A DNA stretch of 6,444 nucleotides, taken from assembly GCA_029880025.1 (NCBI GenBank), contig JAOUPE010000098.1:1-6444 (forward strand). The letters are read 5' to 3'. The position numbers and the translations under genes were made by a program. The notes beneath the pieces are model-generated. The model was given only the letters and a program-made list of their open reading frames with translations, did no database searches and was not told the origin of the DNA. Each line of letters starts with the position of its first letter. The first letter of the stretch is position 1. The DNA comes from Caldifarciminota bacterium. Its GTDB lineage: Bacteria; Hydrothermota; Tepidihabitantia; Tepidihabitantales; JAOUPE01. This document shows positions 1-5,999 of this stretch, in pieces.

Positions 1-2385
1 ATAGACTGGATAAACCTGCATATTACCGGCAAATGGTGAGCCAAGCCCTTCATTATTAGTTATCCCAGCATCGGATTCCAGAGGAACCATACACAAAAGA
101 TTCTCACCGGCAATTAGCGAGTCTTGTCCCCAGCTCCATTCCCATTGAATTGAATCGGTTCCAGCGCCGCTGGTAATCTGTGCCCAGGTCCAGGGCTGTT
201 GGGCAGTATTGAGCCAGTTCAGCACACCCATCATATTGGTACGATACGGGGTCGAACGATTTACTCCTTTACCAGTTAATAATGGACAAGCTTCAATAGT
301 TACATTATTCGGTAAAGCATCTATTTGTACTCTTACCTTTGTATCATTTACTGGCACTTCATCAATCACCGTCACATTATCACTATTATTATTTGTTACA
401 TAAATTTTATTGGTAACCGGATTCACTACTACAGAATGAGGTATATTTCCTACAGATACAGCCGTTGTGTGATTGGTCGCTCCATCAATCACCGTCACAT
501 TATCGCTATTCCTGTTTGCCACATAAATCTTATTGGTTACCGGATTTACTGCTACAGCAAGAGGCCAATCTCCTACTGGTACGGTTGTTGTACTGTTGGT
601 CGAGCCATCAATCACCGTCACATTATCACTATAATTATTTGCTACATAAATTTTGTTGGTCACCAGATTCACCGCTACGCCCAAAGGGGCATCCCCTACT
701 GATACAGTAGTCGTATTATTGGTTGCCCCATCAATCACCGTCACATCATCACTGCCATTATTTGTAACATATATCTTGTTGGTCACCGGATTCACCACCA
801 CACCTTGAGGTACATCTCCTACCGGTATAGTTGTTGTGTCATTGGTCGCTCCATCAATTACTGTCACCTTAGCAATATTAGAATGTGTCACATAAATCTT
901 GTTGGTAACCGGATTCACGGCTACGGTAAAAGGTCCATCCCCTACCGATACTGTAGTTGTGTGATTAGTTGCACCATCAATCACCGTCACATTATCACTA
1001 GCAGAACCTGTTACATAAATCTTGTTGGTTACCGAATTCATAGCTATGCCATGAGGTCTACTTCCTACCGGTACAGTTGTTGTGTCATTGCTTGCCCCAT
1101 CAATCACTGTCACATTACCACTAGTCCGGTTTGCCACATAAATCTTGTTGGTCACTGGATTAACCGCTAGGCAAAAAGGTTCATCCCCTACCGATACAGT
1201 TGTTGTGTTATTGGTCGCTCCATCAATCACTGTAACATTATTGCTCCAAGTGTTTGTCACATAAATCTTGTTGGTCACCGAATTAACCGCTATATCACGA
1301 GGTCTATCTCCTACAGTTACAGTAGTAGTATTGTTGGTCGAGCCATCAATCACCGTCACATTATCGCTATTCCTGTTTGCCACATAAATCTTATTGGTTA
1401 CCGGATTTACTGCTACAGCAAGAGGCCAATCTCCTACTGGTACGGTTGTTGTACTGTTGGTCGAGCCATCAATCACCGTCATATTATCGCTACTCTGGTT
1501 TGCCACATAAATCTTGTTGGTCGCTGAATTCACTGCTACGCAAATAGGGCGAACCCCAACCGATACAGTGGTTGTATTATTGGTTGCCCCATCAATCACC
1601 GTCACATTATAGCTAATCTCGTTTACCACGTAAATCTTGTTGGTCACTGGATTCACCGCTACGCTAGAAGGATTATTTCCTACTGTTACAGTTGTTGTGT
1701 TATTGGTCGCCCCATCAATCACCGTCACCCTATCGCTCAATTTATTTGCTACATAAATCTTGTTGGTAACCGGATTTACTGCTACGCTATAAGGATCATT
1801 TCCTACTGTTACAGTTGTTGTATTGTTGGTCGCCCCATCAATCACTGTCACATTACCACCACCCCGGTTAACCACATAAATCTTATTGGTTACCGGATTC
1901 ACTGCTACACATTGAGGTATATTTCCTACTGGTACAGTTGTTGTGTCATTGGTTACACCATTGATCACCGTCACATTATCGCTAGTCCGGTTTGCCACAT
2001 AAATCTTATTGGTTACCGGATTCACCGCTATGGCATAAGGTCCATCTCCTACTGATACAGTTGTTGTATTATTGGTCGCTCCATCAATCACCGTCACATT
2101 ATCGCTAGTCCGGTTTGCCACATAAATCTTGTTGGTCACCGGATTCACCGCTACGCTATAAGGTTCATTTCCTACTGTTACAGTTGTTGTATTGTTGGTC
2201 GCCCCATCAATTACTGTCACATTAGCAGTGCCAGAATTTGCCACATAAATCTTGTTGGTCACCGGATTCACCGCTACAGCATAGGGTAAATCTCCTGCTG
2301 CTATATTAGTCGTTACCCAATCAGCAATAGCCGGTATAGCCATTACCAGCACCATTGTTATGATAATGTATCTTTTTGTCTGCAT
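1..2385 (-). CDS. Secreted YVTN-family beta-propeller repeat protein, 16 repeats (3' end outside window)
   Basis: The frame is open from the ATG at 2385 to the window edge, 795 codons with no stop. A strong Shine-Dalgarno (AAAGGAGG, 2398-2391) lies 5 nt before the ATG and fixes the start. Residues 1-21 form a signal peptide (Lys/Arg n-region, hydrophobic core, cleavage after AIA), so the product is exported. Residues about 20-675 are sixteen 41-residue repeats of the form YAVAVNPVTNKIYVAN followed by DNVTVIDGATNNTTTVSVG, matching the YVTN beta-propeller family known from archaeal and bacterial surface proteins. The last repeat carries the classic IYVTN. The residues before repeat 1 (VTTNIAAGDLP) resemble the second half of a repeat, and repeat 16 leaves the consensus after VIDE, as expected for a propeller closed by pairing its ends. 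Residues about 676-795 are non-repeat, Trp-rich and probably beta-sandwich (PLLTGKGVNRSTPYR, WEWSWGQDSL). The true C-terminus, and any T9SS tail, is beyond position 1. Probable role is surface binding or adhesion; no catalytic motif was seen. Confidence 0.9.
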   Translation of the reverse strand, partial: MQTKRYIIITMVLVMAIPAIADWVTTNIAAGDLPYAVAVNPVTNKIYVANSGTANVTVIDGATNNTTTVTVGNEPYSVAVNPVTNKIYVANRTSDNVTVIDGATNNTTTVSVGDGPYAIAVNPVTNKIYVANRTSDNVTVINGVTNDTTTVPVGNIPQCVAVNPVTNKIYVVNRGGGNVTVIDGATNNTTTVTVGNDPYSVAVNPVTNKIYVANKLSDRVTVIDGATNNTTTVTVGNNPSSVAVNPVTNKIYVVNEISYNVTVIDGATNNTTTVSVGVRPICVAVNSATNKIYVANQSSDNMTVIDGSTNSTTTVPVGDWPLAVAVNPVTNKIYVANRNSDNVTVIDGSTNNTTTVTVGDRPRDIAVNSVTNKIYVTNTWSNNVTVIDGATNNTTTVSVGDEPFCLAVNPVTNKIYVANRTSGNVTVIDGASNDTTTVPVGSRPHGIAMNSVTNKIYVTGSASDNVTVIDGATNHTTTVSVGDGPFTVAVNPVTNKIYVTHSNIAKVTVIDGATNDTTTIPVGDVPQGVVVNPVTNKIYVTNNGSDDVTVIDGATNNTTTVSVGDAPLGVAVNLVTNKIYVANNYSDNVTVIDGSTNSTTTVPVGDWPLAVAVNPVTNKIYVANRNSDNVTVIDGATNHTTAVSVGNIPHSVVVNPVTNKIYVTNNNSDNVTVIDEVPVNDTKVRVQIDALPNNVTIEACPLLTGKGVNRSTPYRTNMMGVLNWLNTAQQPWTWAQITSGAGTDSIQWEWSWGQDSLIAGENLLCMVPLESDAGITNNEGLGSPFAGNMQVYPVY
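482..620 (-). repeat. 139-bp block identical to 1343-1481 (copy A)
   Basis: This block is base-for-base identical to 1343-1481. The start-to-start distance is 861 bp, which is exactly seven repeat units. It runs from the VIDG codons of repeat 14 to those of repeat 15 and encodes the distinctive variant GSTNSTTTVPVGDWPLAVAV. Neighbouring units differ from each other at many silent and replacement sites, so complete identity here suggests a recent copying event. Confidence 0.9.
1343..1481 (-). repeat. 139-bp block identical to 482-620 (copy B)
   Basis: Second copy of the identical block, spanning repeats 7 to 8. Both copies carry the unusual DWPLA turn, and the ANRNSDN variable loop is also shared. 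Identity ends at 1342 (g against t) and at 1482 (t against c), so the edges are sharp. Confidence 0.9.
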
Positions 2386-2442
2386 TGTTGCCTCCTTTCG
2401 CAGACTTATTTAAAACAACTTCAAAATATCAAGTAACTTCCC

Positions 2443-2450
2443 ACCTCCTT
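2443..2450 (-). other. Second consensus Shine-Dalgarno with no gene behind it
   Basis: The minus strand reads AAGGAGGT, a full match to the anti-Shine-Dalgarno complement, 57 nt upstream of the propeller ATG. The only nearby start is a TTG 11 nt downstream that opens a three-codon frame (TTG ATA TTT TGA). It may be a leader mini-ORF, a ribosome standby site, a remnant of an earlier start, or chance in a purine-rich run. Confidence 0.3.
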
Positions 2451-2456
2451 TTTTCG

Positions 2457-2484
2457 TTTACTATTAATAATTGATTTTAGTAAA
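2457..2484. promoter_or_regulatory. 7-bp perfect inverted repeat, possible operator
   Basis: TTTACTA at 2457-2463 is the reverse complement of TAGTAAA at 2478-2484, with a 14-bp spacer. The arm centres are 21 bp apart, about two helical turns, a spacing that suits a dimeric regulator. It lies 72 bp upstream of the propeller start. The surroundings are AT-rich, so chance is a real alternative. Confidence 0.25.
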
Positions 2485-2580
2485 TTAGGTCTATTCATAT
2501 CGCTCAAGAAAAAACTATAGTCTTAAAAATACATATTGAGATTGTATTATTAAGAAGAATTAAAGATATACTCTTATCAT

Positions 2581-2605
2581 CAAAAATTATGGGAATATTC
2601 ATAAT
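2581..2605 (-). terminator. Weak terminator-like hairpin after the membrane-protein gene
   Basis: Read on the minus strand, ATTATG (2605-2600), an 8-nt loop and CATAAT (2591-2586) are followed by TTTTG. It begins 7 nt after the TGA of the gene ending at 2613. The 6-bp stem is almost all A-T, so a functional intrinsic terminator is only a possibility. Confidence 0.3.
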
Positions 2606-2612
2606 CTGTGAA

Positions 2613-3668
2613 TCAAGGACGGCGCGCTTTCCTTAAAGCCTCGTGCCGATCAACCGCATTGGCAATTCGGTAACCAAGCCTGACGAATTCAAATGTTACA
2701 CCAAAACCAACAATGCCTACAGGCAGAGCAATTTCGATTAGGTCAACCGCTTTTTTATCTTCGGAAGAATCAAGGATACTTTTCGACATATAACCCAAAG
2801 CGTTTATAGCTCCAACCGCAATCATCGGGCTAAATATCCAGGTGAGAACTCTTATTACCGTACCTTTTTTAGTTCTCTCGACCTTCAGTATATTTACAGA
2901 AGGTTTTTTTGACCCCACCTCGCCCAGCAGGTATCCACCAACAGTTCCCGCACCAGTAATTAAGCTGGTAACAATATAATAGACTCCTAAGTTTATCATA
3001 TATATCGGCTTGGGTGATGGGACTAATTCTCCACAACCAAATTGTTGTTCAGCGCAACAACGAGCACCAAAACATCCGATTTCTTCGGTGGGAGGTATCC
3101 GCATCTCGCCGGGTATACCACTCACCACTGCCGTTGCTGTTAAATGACCGATTGCGGCACCAACGGTTGTTCCTCGTATTATCCAAGTTACCCTATCACT
3201 TTTTTTGGACCGGGGAGCAACATCAACCGAGTCCGGTATCCTTCGTGCCTCGATGGTTGACCAGAAACGGTCGAAAACAGCAATGACCGTTTCAGTGTCT
3301 TGTTTTGCCTGCTGTTCAATCAACTCTGGGTGCTCGATGATGAACTTTATTCTCTCCACTTCTCTCGACATCAACCTAAGTCTTAATATTTTTATCGAAT
3401 CTTTGTTTCCATAATTGACTTCGGCTATATACACTGAATCTGCATTGACCAGAAATCGAGCGGATATGAAATCTTCAATTGCCGGAAAAAGGCTATACTG
3501 GTTTCGCTCTGCCAAATCAATAGTATCACCGACCACTTCACTTATCTTATATAAAACCTTAACCTGAGCAAAACTGACCGAAACAAACAGAACCACAACC
3601 AAAACATAAACCAAATAATCAGGTCTTATACTTCGTTTGAACTTAGGATGACATAATTCACCTATCAT
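2613..3668 (-). CDS. Unrecognised membrane/envelope protein with Cys cluster and glycine-rich hydrophobic segments
   Basis: This 351-residue protein starts at an ATG with GGGAGG (3679-3674) 5 nt upstream. I do not recognise its family. Residues 18-34 are a hydrophobic signal segment ending VSFA, so it is exported or membrane-anchored after a basic 17-residue n-region. Residues 35-158 look soluble, mixed alpha/beta and charged. Hydrophobic, glycine-rich stretches follow at about 161-184 (TTVGAAIG), 222-249 (ITGAGTVGGYLLGE), 272-292 and 309-325. The small-residue spacing recalls glycine-zipper membrane segments. Between the first two lies a cluster with Cys199, Cys204, Cys205 and Cys212 (C-x4-CC-x6-C), which could form disulfides outside the cytoplasm or bind metal. 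The C-terminus is basic (RHEALRKARRP). The gene lies 138 bp after the C25 peptidase gene and 227 bp before the propeller gene on the same strand. A shared envelope role is inferred from position only. Confidence 0.75.
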   Translation of the reverse strand: MIGELCHPKFKRSIRPDYLVYVLVVVLFVSVSFAQVKVLYKISEVVGDTIDLAERNQYSLFPAIEDFISARFLVNADSVYIAEVNYGNKDSIKILRLRLMSREVERIKFIIEHPELIEQQAKQDTETVIAVFDRFWSTIEARRIPDSVDVAPRSKKSDRVTWIIRGTTVGAAIGHLTATAVVSGIPGEMRIPPTEEIGCFGARCCAEQQFGCGELVPSPKPIYMINLGVYYIVTSLITGAGTVGGYLLGEVGSKKPSVNILKVERTKKGTVIRVLTWIFSPMIAVGAINALGYMSKSILDSSEDKKAVDLIEIALPVGIVGFGVTFEFVRLGYRIANAVDRHEALRKARRP

Positions 3669-3806
3669 GATAACCTCCCATTTTACAAAAAGTTGGGGTT
3701 GGCTAAATACTTTTTTGGCAAATCTGGTAACCTATTGACACAAAAAACTACCACTACATATATTATGCAACATCTAAGAATCGCATAACATTGTGCAATA
3801 ACTAAT
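3669..3806. other. Intergenic region between peptidase and membrane-protein genes
   Basis: This 138-bp AT-rich gap contains the Shine-Dalgarno of the downstream minus-strand gene (3674-3679) and an imperfect inverted repeat (TTATGC 3763-3768, GCATAA 3783-3788) with no adjoining T-run, so it is not a clear terminator. No small gene was found. Confidence 0.6.
3735..3764 (+). promoter_or_regulatory. Plus-strand promoter-like sequence, antisense to the peptidase gene
   Basis: TTGACA at 3735-3740 is a perfect -35 hexamer, followed after 18 bp by TATATT (3759-3764; five of six to TATAAT). Transcription would start near 3771 and run antisense into the 3' end of the peptidase gene. There is no plus-strand gene downstream. 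Either an antisense RNA promoter or a chance match in AT-rich DNA. Confidence 0.25.
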
Positions 3807-5414
3807 CTATCTAAATACAAGTAATTTTTTAATTACAGCCCCAAGCTGTAAAAAGTAGATGCCCGGATTTATTCCTTTCAGAGATATTTCTGGCTCAGCA
3901 TCATTGCGAGTCCACCGAAAGTCAGACAAGCTAATCACTCTTATCATTTTTCCTGACATATCGAAAATTTTGATGGTATTTACGGTCCACGGATAACGGA
4001 CACGAATCACGGACTTTGCTGGATTGGGATAGATTGTTAGCGTTTTGCGTAAAGCGTTGAGAGTCGCGCGTTCTTCAATTCCCACCGGTTGGACACTAAC
4101 TGTTCCTTCGTAAGGAAGATAATTGTGACCAGTCACGGTAACCTGTAATGTGCCGATATGTTGGGGAGTGAAAGAAAAAGTTATCTGACCAGTGCTGTCA
4201 GTATAATCATAGTTATAAATGGTGCTATCCATCATTACACATACCAACGCATTGCGTACTGGCTCACCGCTGTAGCTGACTGATACTGAAAAATCAGTCG
4301 ACTCGACAAACACTATTGTGTCATGATTAACGGCGAATAATTGGGGTGTTTTAGTCCAGACATCAAGTTCTGGGTCACCGAGTAGGTTCCATTCCATATA
4401 TCGTGCCTGCTGATTATGGAATAAGGAATCAAGAATAAATTTTCCTCTTTTTGCCATACCCCCTAATTTGTAAATACTGTCTCGATAAAGGGCATGGAAA
4501 AACCCCTTGGTTGCTGTCCCTCTTTGTAATGAAACATGACTACTAATATCGGTTGTTCCAAAGAAAGCAACAGCGCCTTTAGGATTTTGGACTGTTCCGG
4601 CTCGGACGAATTCTTCGCCGAGCATTGTTTCCCAGGGAAATAAAGTCATGGTTGCACATGTCCCGGAAACAACAATTGGTAATTTATAGCCATTATCGGT
4701 AGAATCAGGAAGAAAGTAGAATGGTCGACCCCAGTGCCCTCCTGACTGTCCACGATAGACAACAAAGGCTCTACCGTCATTTATCGCATTGATGACATCA
4801 TTTTGGTTATTACCGTTAGTGTTAATAAAGCTATCAATCTGAGCGTAATTTGCCTCCAGCCATAGATTTCGGATATAACGGCAATCCGCTTGGTAATAAG
4901 GGTCAGGCGGATTATCTTCTTTGACGATGGTTGTGGCTTTGGTAAACCAGGTAGAATCGTGCATCGTCTCACTTTTTTCATAACCAATCGTCTTTGCAAC
5001 CATCACGCTGCACTGTGATATGGTTGCACAGTGAAAACGTCCAATACAAAGCTCAATGTCATAGTAACCGGTCATATCAGCATAGTAGTCGTCAGAACAA
5101 GCAAAGGTGCTAAAGTTATATGAAGGCAGTAAATCCGGACTGCCCACTAAAAGAATATATTCTGGTCTTGGGTTCCAGGTGTTATAAGCATTTTGTATGT
5201 AGGATTTGATTTGGCTTGGCGTGTTACCGGTTTGGGATAATGGCACACTTACTGCCGGCACTCCTTTCTTGGTCTTCCATTCGACTAATGGTCGGATTGT
5301 CATATTAAAAGTATCATGGCATATAACCAGATATTTTGCTCCAGTCTGAGCCAAAGAAAAGCCAAAGGTAAGTAAGGTTAAAAACCTAACAGCAGAAAAT
5401 TTTACTCTTCGCAT
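3807..5414 (-). CDS. C25 (gingipain-family) peptidase homologue with C25 Ig-like domain and T9SS sorting tail
   Basis: This 535-residue protein starts at an ATG with AAGAAGG (5426-5420) 5 nt upstream. Residues 1-22 are a signal peptide (cleavage after SLA). Residues about 27-352 are a peptidase C25 domain: ILLVGSPDLLPSY (87-99), DDYYADM (108-114), IGRF (124-127), VVYRG (218-222), SGTCATM (250-256), KGAVAFFGTT (279-288) and the domain-end signature WNLLGDPEL (342-350). Cys253 matches the catalytic Cys. The family's GHG-type His position after YRG is Gln223, though His227 is four residues on, so activity is uncertain. Residues about 365-442 match the C25-associated Ig-like domain (GEPVRNALVCVM, TDSTGQITFSFTP, VTGHNYLPYEG). 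Residues 459-535 are a type A T9SS tail (IYPNPA, IKIFDMSGKMIRV, GINPGIYFLQL, KKLLVFR), so the protein should cross the outer membrane by T9SS and be attached or released. The tail is atypical at 496-508 (LSDFRWTRNDAEP). Confidence 0.92.
   Translation of the reverse strand: MRRVKFSAVRFLTLLTFGFSLAQTGAKYLVICHDTFNMTIRPLVEWKTKKGVPAVSVPLSQTGNTPSQIKSYIQNAYNTWNPRPEYILLVGSPDLLPSYNFSTFACSDDYYADMTGYYDIELCIGRFHCATISQCSVMVAKTIGYEKSETMHDSTWFTKATTIVKEDNPPDPYYQADCRYIRNLWLEANYAQIDSFINTNGNNQNDVINAINDGRAFVVYRGQSGGHWGRPFYFLPDSTDNGYKLPIVVSGTCATMTLFPWETMLGEEFVRAGTVQNPKGAVAFFGTTDISSHVSLQRGTATKGFFHALYRDSIYKLGGMAKRGKFILDSLFHNQQARYMEWNLLGDPELDVWTKTPQLFAVNHDTIVFVESTDFSVSVSYSGEPVRNALVCVMMDSTIYNYDYTDSTGQITFSFTPQHIGTLQVTVTGHNYLPYEGTVSVQPVGIEERATLNALRKTLTIYPNPAKSVIRVRYPWTVNTIKIFDMSGKMIRVISLSDFRWTRNDAEPEISLKGINPGIYFLQLGAVIKKLLVFR
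3988..4012 (-). repeat. 25-bp motif inside the peptidase tail, related to 5742-5766
   Basis: On the minus strand this reads CCGTGATTCGTGTCCGT and then ATCCGTG after one base. It matches plus-strand 5742-5766 at 20 of 25 positions, with only one mismatch in the first 17. Here it encodes the VIRVRYP part of the T9SS tail. It may be a dispersed repeat within coding DNA; a chance match cannot be excluded from one window. Confidence 0.35.
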
Positions 5415-5465
5415 TTTTACCTTCTTTGTATCAAAAATTTAATAATATTTCTTTTCATGTTTATA
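5415..5465. promoter_or_regulatory. AT-rich leader upstream of the peptidase gene
   Basis: This 51-bp gap holds the peptidase Shine-Dalgarno (5420-5426). On the minus strand a TATTAT -10-like hexamer lies near 5442-5447, but I see no matching -35 at a normal distance. A promoter here is possible but weakly supported. Confidence 0.3.
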
Positions 5466-5610
5466 TTAATCCAGTTTCACCATCTTATTTATTGCTGTGG
5501 AAGATTTTCGTTTTAAGTGGAGGAAATCGATACCGGGGGTAATTCCTCTGAGAGATATCATCACCTCACCGTCATTGCGAGCCGAAGGCGTGGCAATCTC
5601 AGGTTCCTCA
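5466..5610 (-). pseudogene. Remnant of a T9SS C-terminal sorting tail
   Basis: The minus strand encodes ARNDGEVMISLRG, GITPGIDFLHL and a basic end (INKMVKLD) before TAA at 5468-5466. This parallels the peptidase tail (TRNDAEPEISLKG, GINPGIYFLQL, KKLLVFR). Nucleotide similarity is clear across 5528-5583 against 3857-3912 (shared ATTCCT, AGAGATAT and TCATTGCGAG). The usual Tyr of GIYF is Asp. The frame remains open to 5804, but residues upstream (SLLSSLCSLLFYLPKW) look like translated low-complexity non-coding DNA, and no signal peptide or body domain precedes it. I read it as the tail end of a lost or rearranged T9SS cargo gene. It ends 51 bp before the peptidase ATG. Confidence 0.55.
5571..5600. 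repeat. REP-like imperfect palindrome
   Basis: ATTGC (5574-5578) pairs with GCAAT (5593-5597), and inside it GCC (5581-5583) pairs with GGC (5587-5589), giving a nested hairpin. The sequence resembles the short 'TTGCCACGCCTTCGGCTCGCAATGA' type of dispersed palindrome that I recall from several bacterial genomes. It lies within the sorting-tail remnant and would encode IATPSARND there. One arm (ATTGCGAG) also occurs in the peptidase gene at 3903-3910. Confidence 0.45.
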
Positions 5611-5741
5611 ATCCCAAGCCCAGTAGAATGCCAGACATCATTTCTTACTTGACCATTCAGCCGAAGGAGTTGAACAAATCCATTCCATTTGGGCAAGTAA
5701 AAAAGTAGGGAGCAGAGAGAAGATAGCAGTGAGGAGAAAAG

Positions 5742-5766
5742 CCGTGAATCGTGTCCGTGTAGCGTG
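5742..5766 (+). repeat. 25-bp motif related in inverted orientation to 3988-4012
   Basis: Starts CCGTGAATCGTGTCCGTG and ends GCGTG. Its partner is on the opposite strand inside the peptidase sorting-tail coding sequence (20 of 25 identical). The short CCGTG/CGTG words recur within the motif, giving it a repeat-like texture unlike its AT-rich surroundings. Confidence 0.35.
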
Positions 5767-5966
5767 TTTCGCGAAAAAATTACGAATAATACCGGAAAAC
5801 TCATTATATCTCATTTCAGATTATTTGAGGCAAATCCGTAAAATCTAATGAAAATCCTTAGTAGCATATTGATTCTCTTTAAAACCAATCTAATCCGATT
5901 TAATCGATTGTCAAGAAGAATTTTTAAGGAAATCTCCTCTAATCTAATCATTTAGTCGTCAAAGTC

Positions 5967-5994
5967 TTGACTAATCTTCGGATGAAGTTATTAT
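5967..5994 (+). promoter_or_regulatory. Candidate promoter for the nucleotidyltransferase gene
   Basis: TTGACT (5967-5972, five of six) and TATTAT (5989-5994, five of six) are separated by 16 bp. Transcription would begin near 6001, which would exclude the ATG at 5982 and make the ATG at 6000 unusable or leaderless. The start would then more likely be the ATG at 6018. Confidence 0.35.
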
Positions 5995-5999
5995 TGATT

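Larger units (their letters stand above)
361..2328 (-). repeat. Tandem array of sixteen 123-bp coding repeats (YVTN blades)
   Basis: The VID-coding triplets recur at 361, 484, 607, 730, 853, 976, 1099, 1222, 1345, 1468, 1591, 1714, 1837, 1960, 2083 and 2206. Every step is exactly 123 bp (41 codons), with no insertion or deletion. The most constant segment encodes AVNPVTNKIYVAN. Variation concentrates at the three or four residues after YVAN and around the VG-x-x-P turn. The unit at 1960 is the most divergent in the VIDG motif (VINGVTNDTTTVPVGN). Because the period is a multiple of three, the opposite strand also stays open over long stretches; those readings are not genes. Confidence 0.95.
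2386..2612. other. AT-rich intergenic region upstream of the propeller gene
   Basis: This 227-bp gap between two minus-strand genes is very AT-rich and holds no credible gene. It contains the propeller gene's Shine-Dalgarno (2391-2398), a second Shine-Dalgarno-like site (2443-2450), an inverted repeat (2457-2484) and a weak terminator-like hairpin (2581-2605), each listed separately. I found no convincing -35/-10 pair reading toward the propeller gene. Confidence 0.7.
5611..5999. other. Non-coding stretch between the tail remnant and the nucleotidyltransferase gene
   Basis: I see no intact gene in this stretch. It holds a purine-rich run on the plus strand at 5696-5741, the 25-bp motif at 5742-5766, and then AT-rich DNA with recurrent AATCTAAT/AATCCGATTTAATC words at 5886-5950. 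A promoter-like pair for the gene on the right lies at 5967-5994. Open frames here have the composition of translated non-coding DNA. Confidence 0.6.

Noticed and set aside
209..1170. Several plus-strand open frames across the left third
   Set aside because: They are antisense shadows of the 123-bp repeats. The translations are periodic His/Ile/Tyr-rich strings with no start signals, and the minus-strand reading has a Shine-Dalgarno, signal peptide and known repeat family.
361..2328. CRISPR array or non-coding satellite
   Set aside because: The period is 123 bp with similarity through the whole unit rather than short repeats with unique spacers, and the reading frame is intact throughout.
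3014..3414. Two plus-strand open frames opposite the membrane-protein gene
   Set aside because: They are shadows with no Shine-Dalgarno or recognisable features; the minus-strand gene has both a ribosome site and a coherent signal segment.
4781..4999. 72-residue minus-strand frame within the peptidase gene
   Set aside because: It lies wholly inside the C25 domain coding sequence in another frame and has no family resemblance.
5517..5708. 63-residue plus-strand frame over the repeat region
   Set aside because: It crosses the palindrome and the tail remnant on the opposite strand; the composition is not protein-like and no start signal was seen.
5466..5804. Complete 112-residue protein gene
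   Set aside because: Only the last roughly 45 residues resemble a known domain. The N-terminal part looks like translated low-complexity DNA, and there is no clear ribosome site, so it is called as a remnant.
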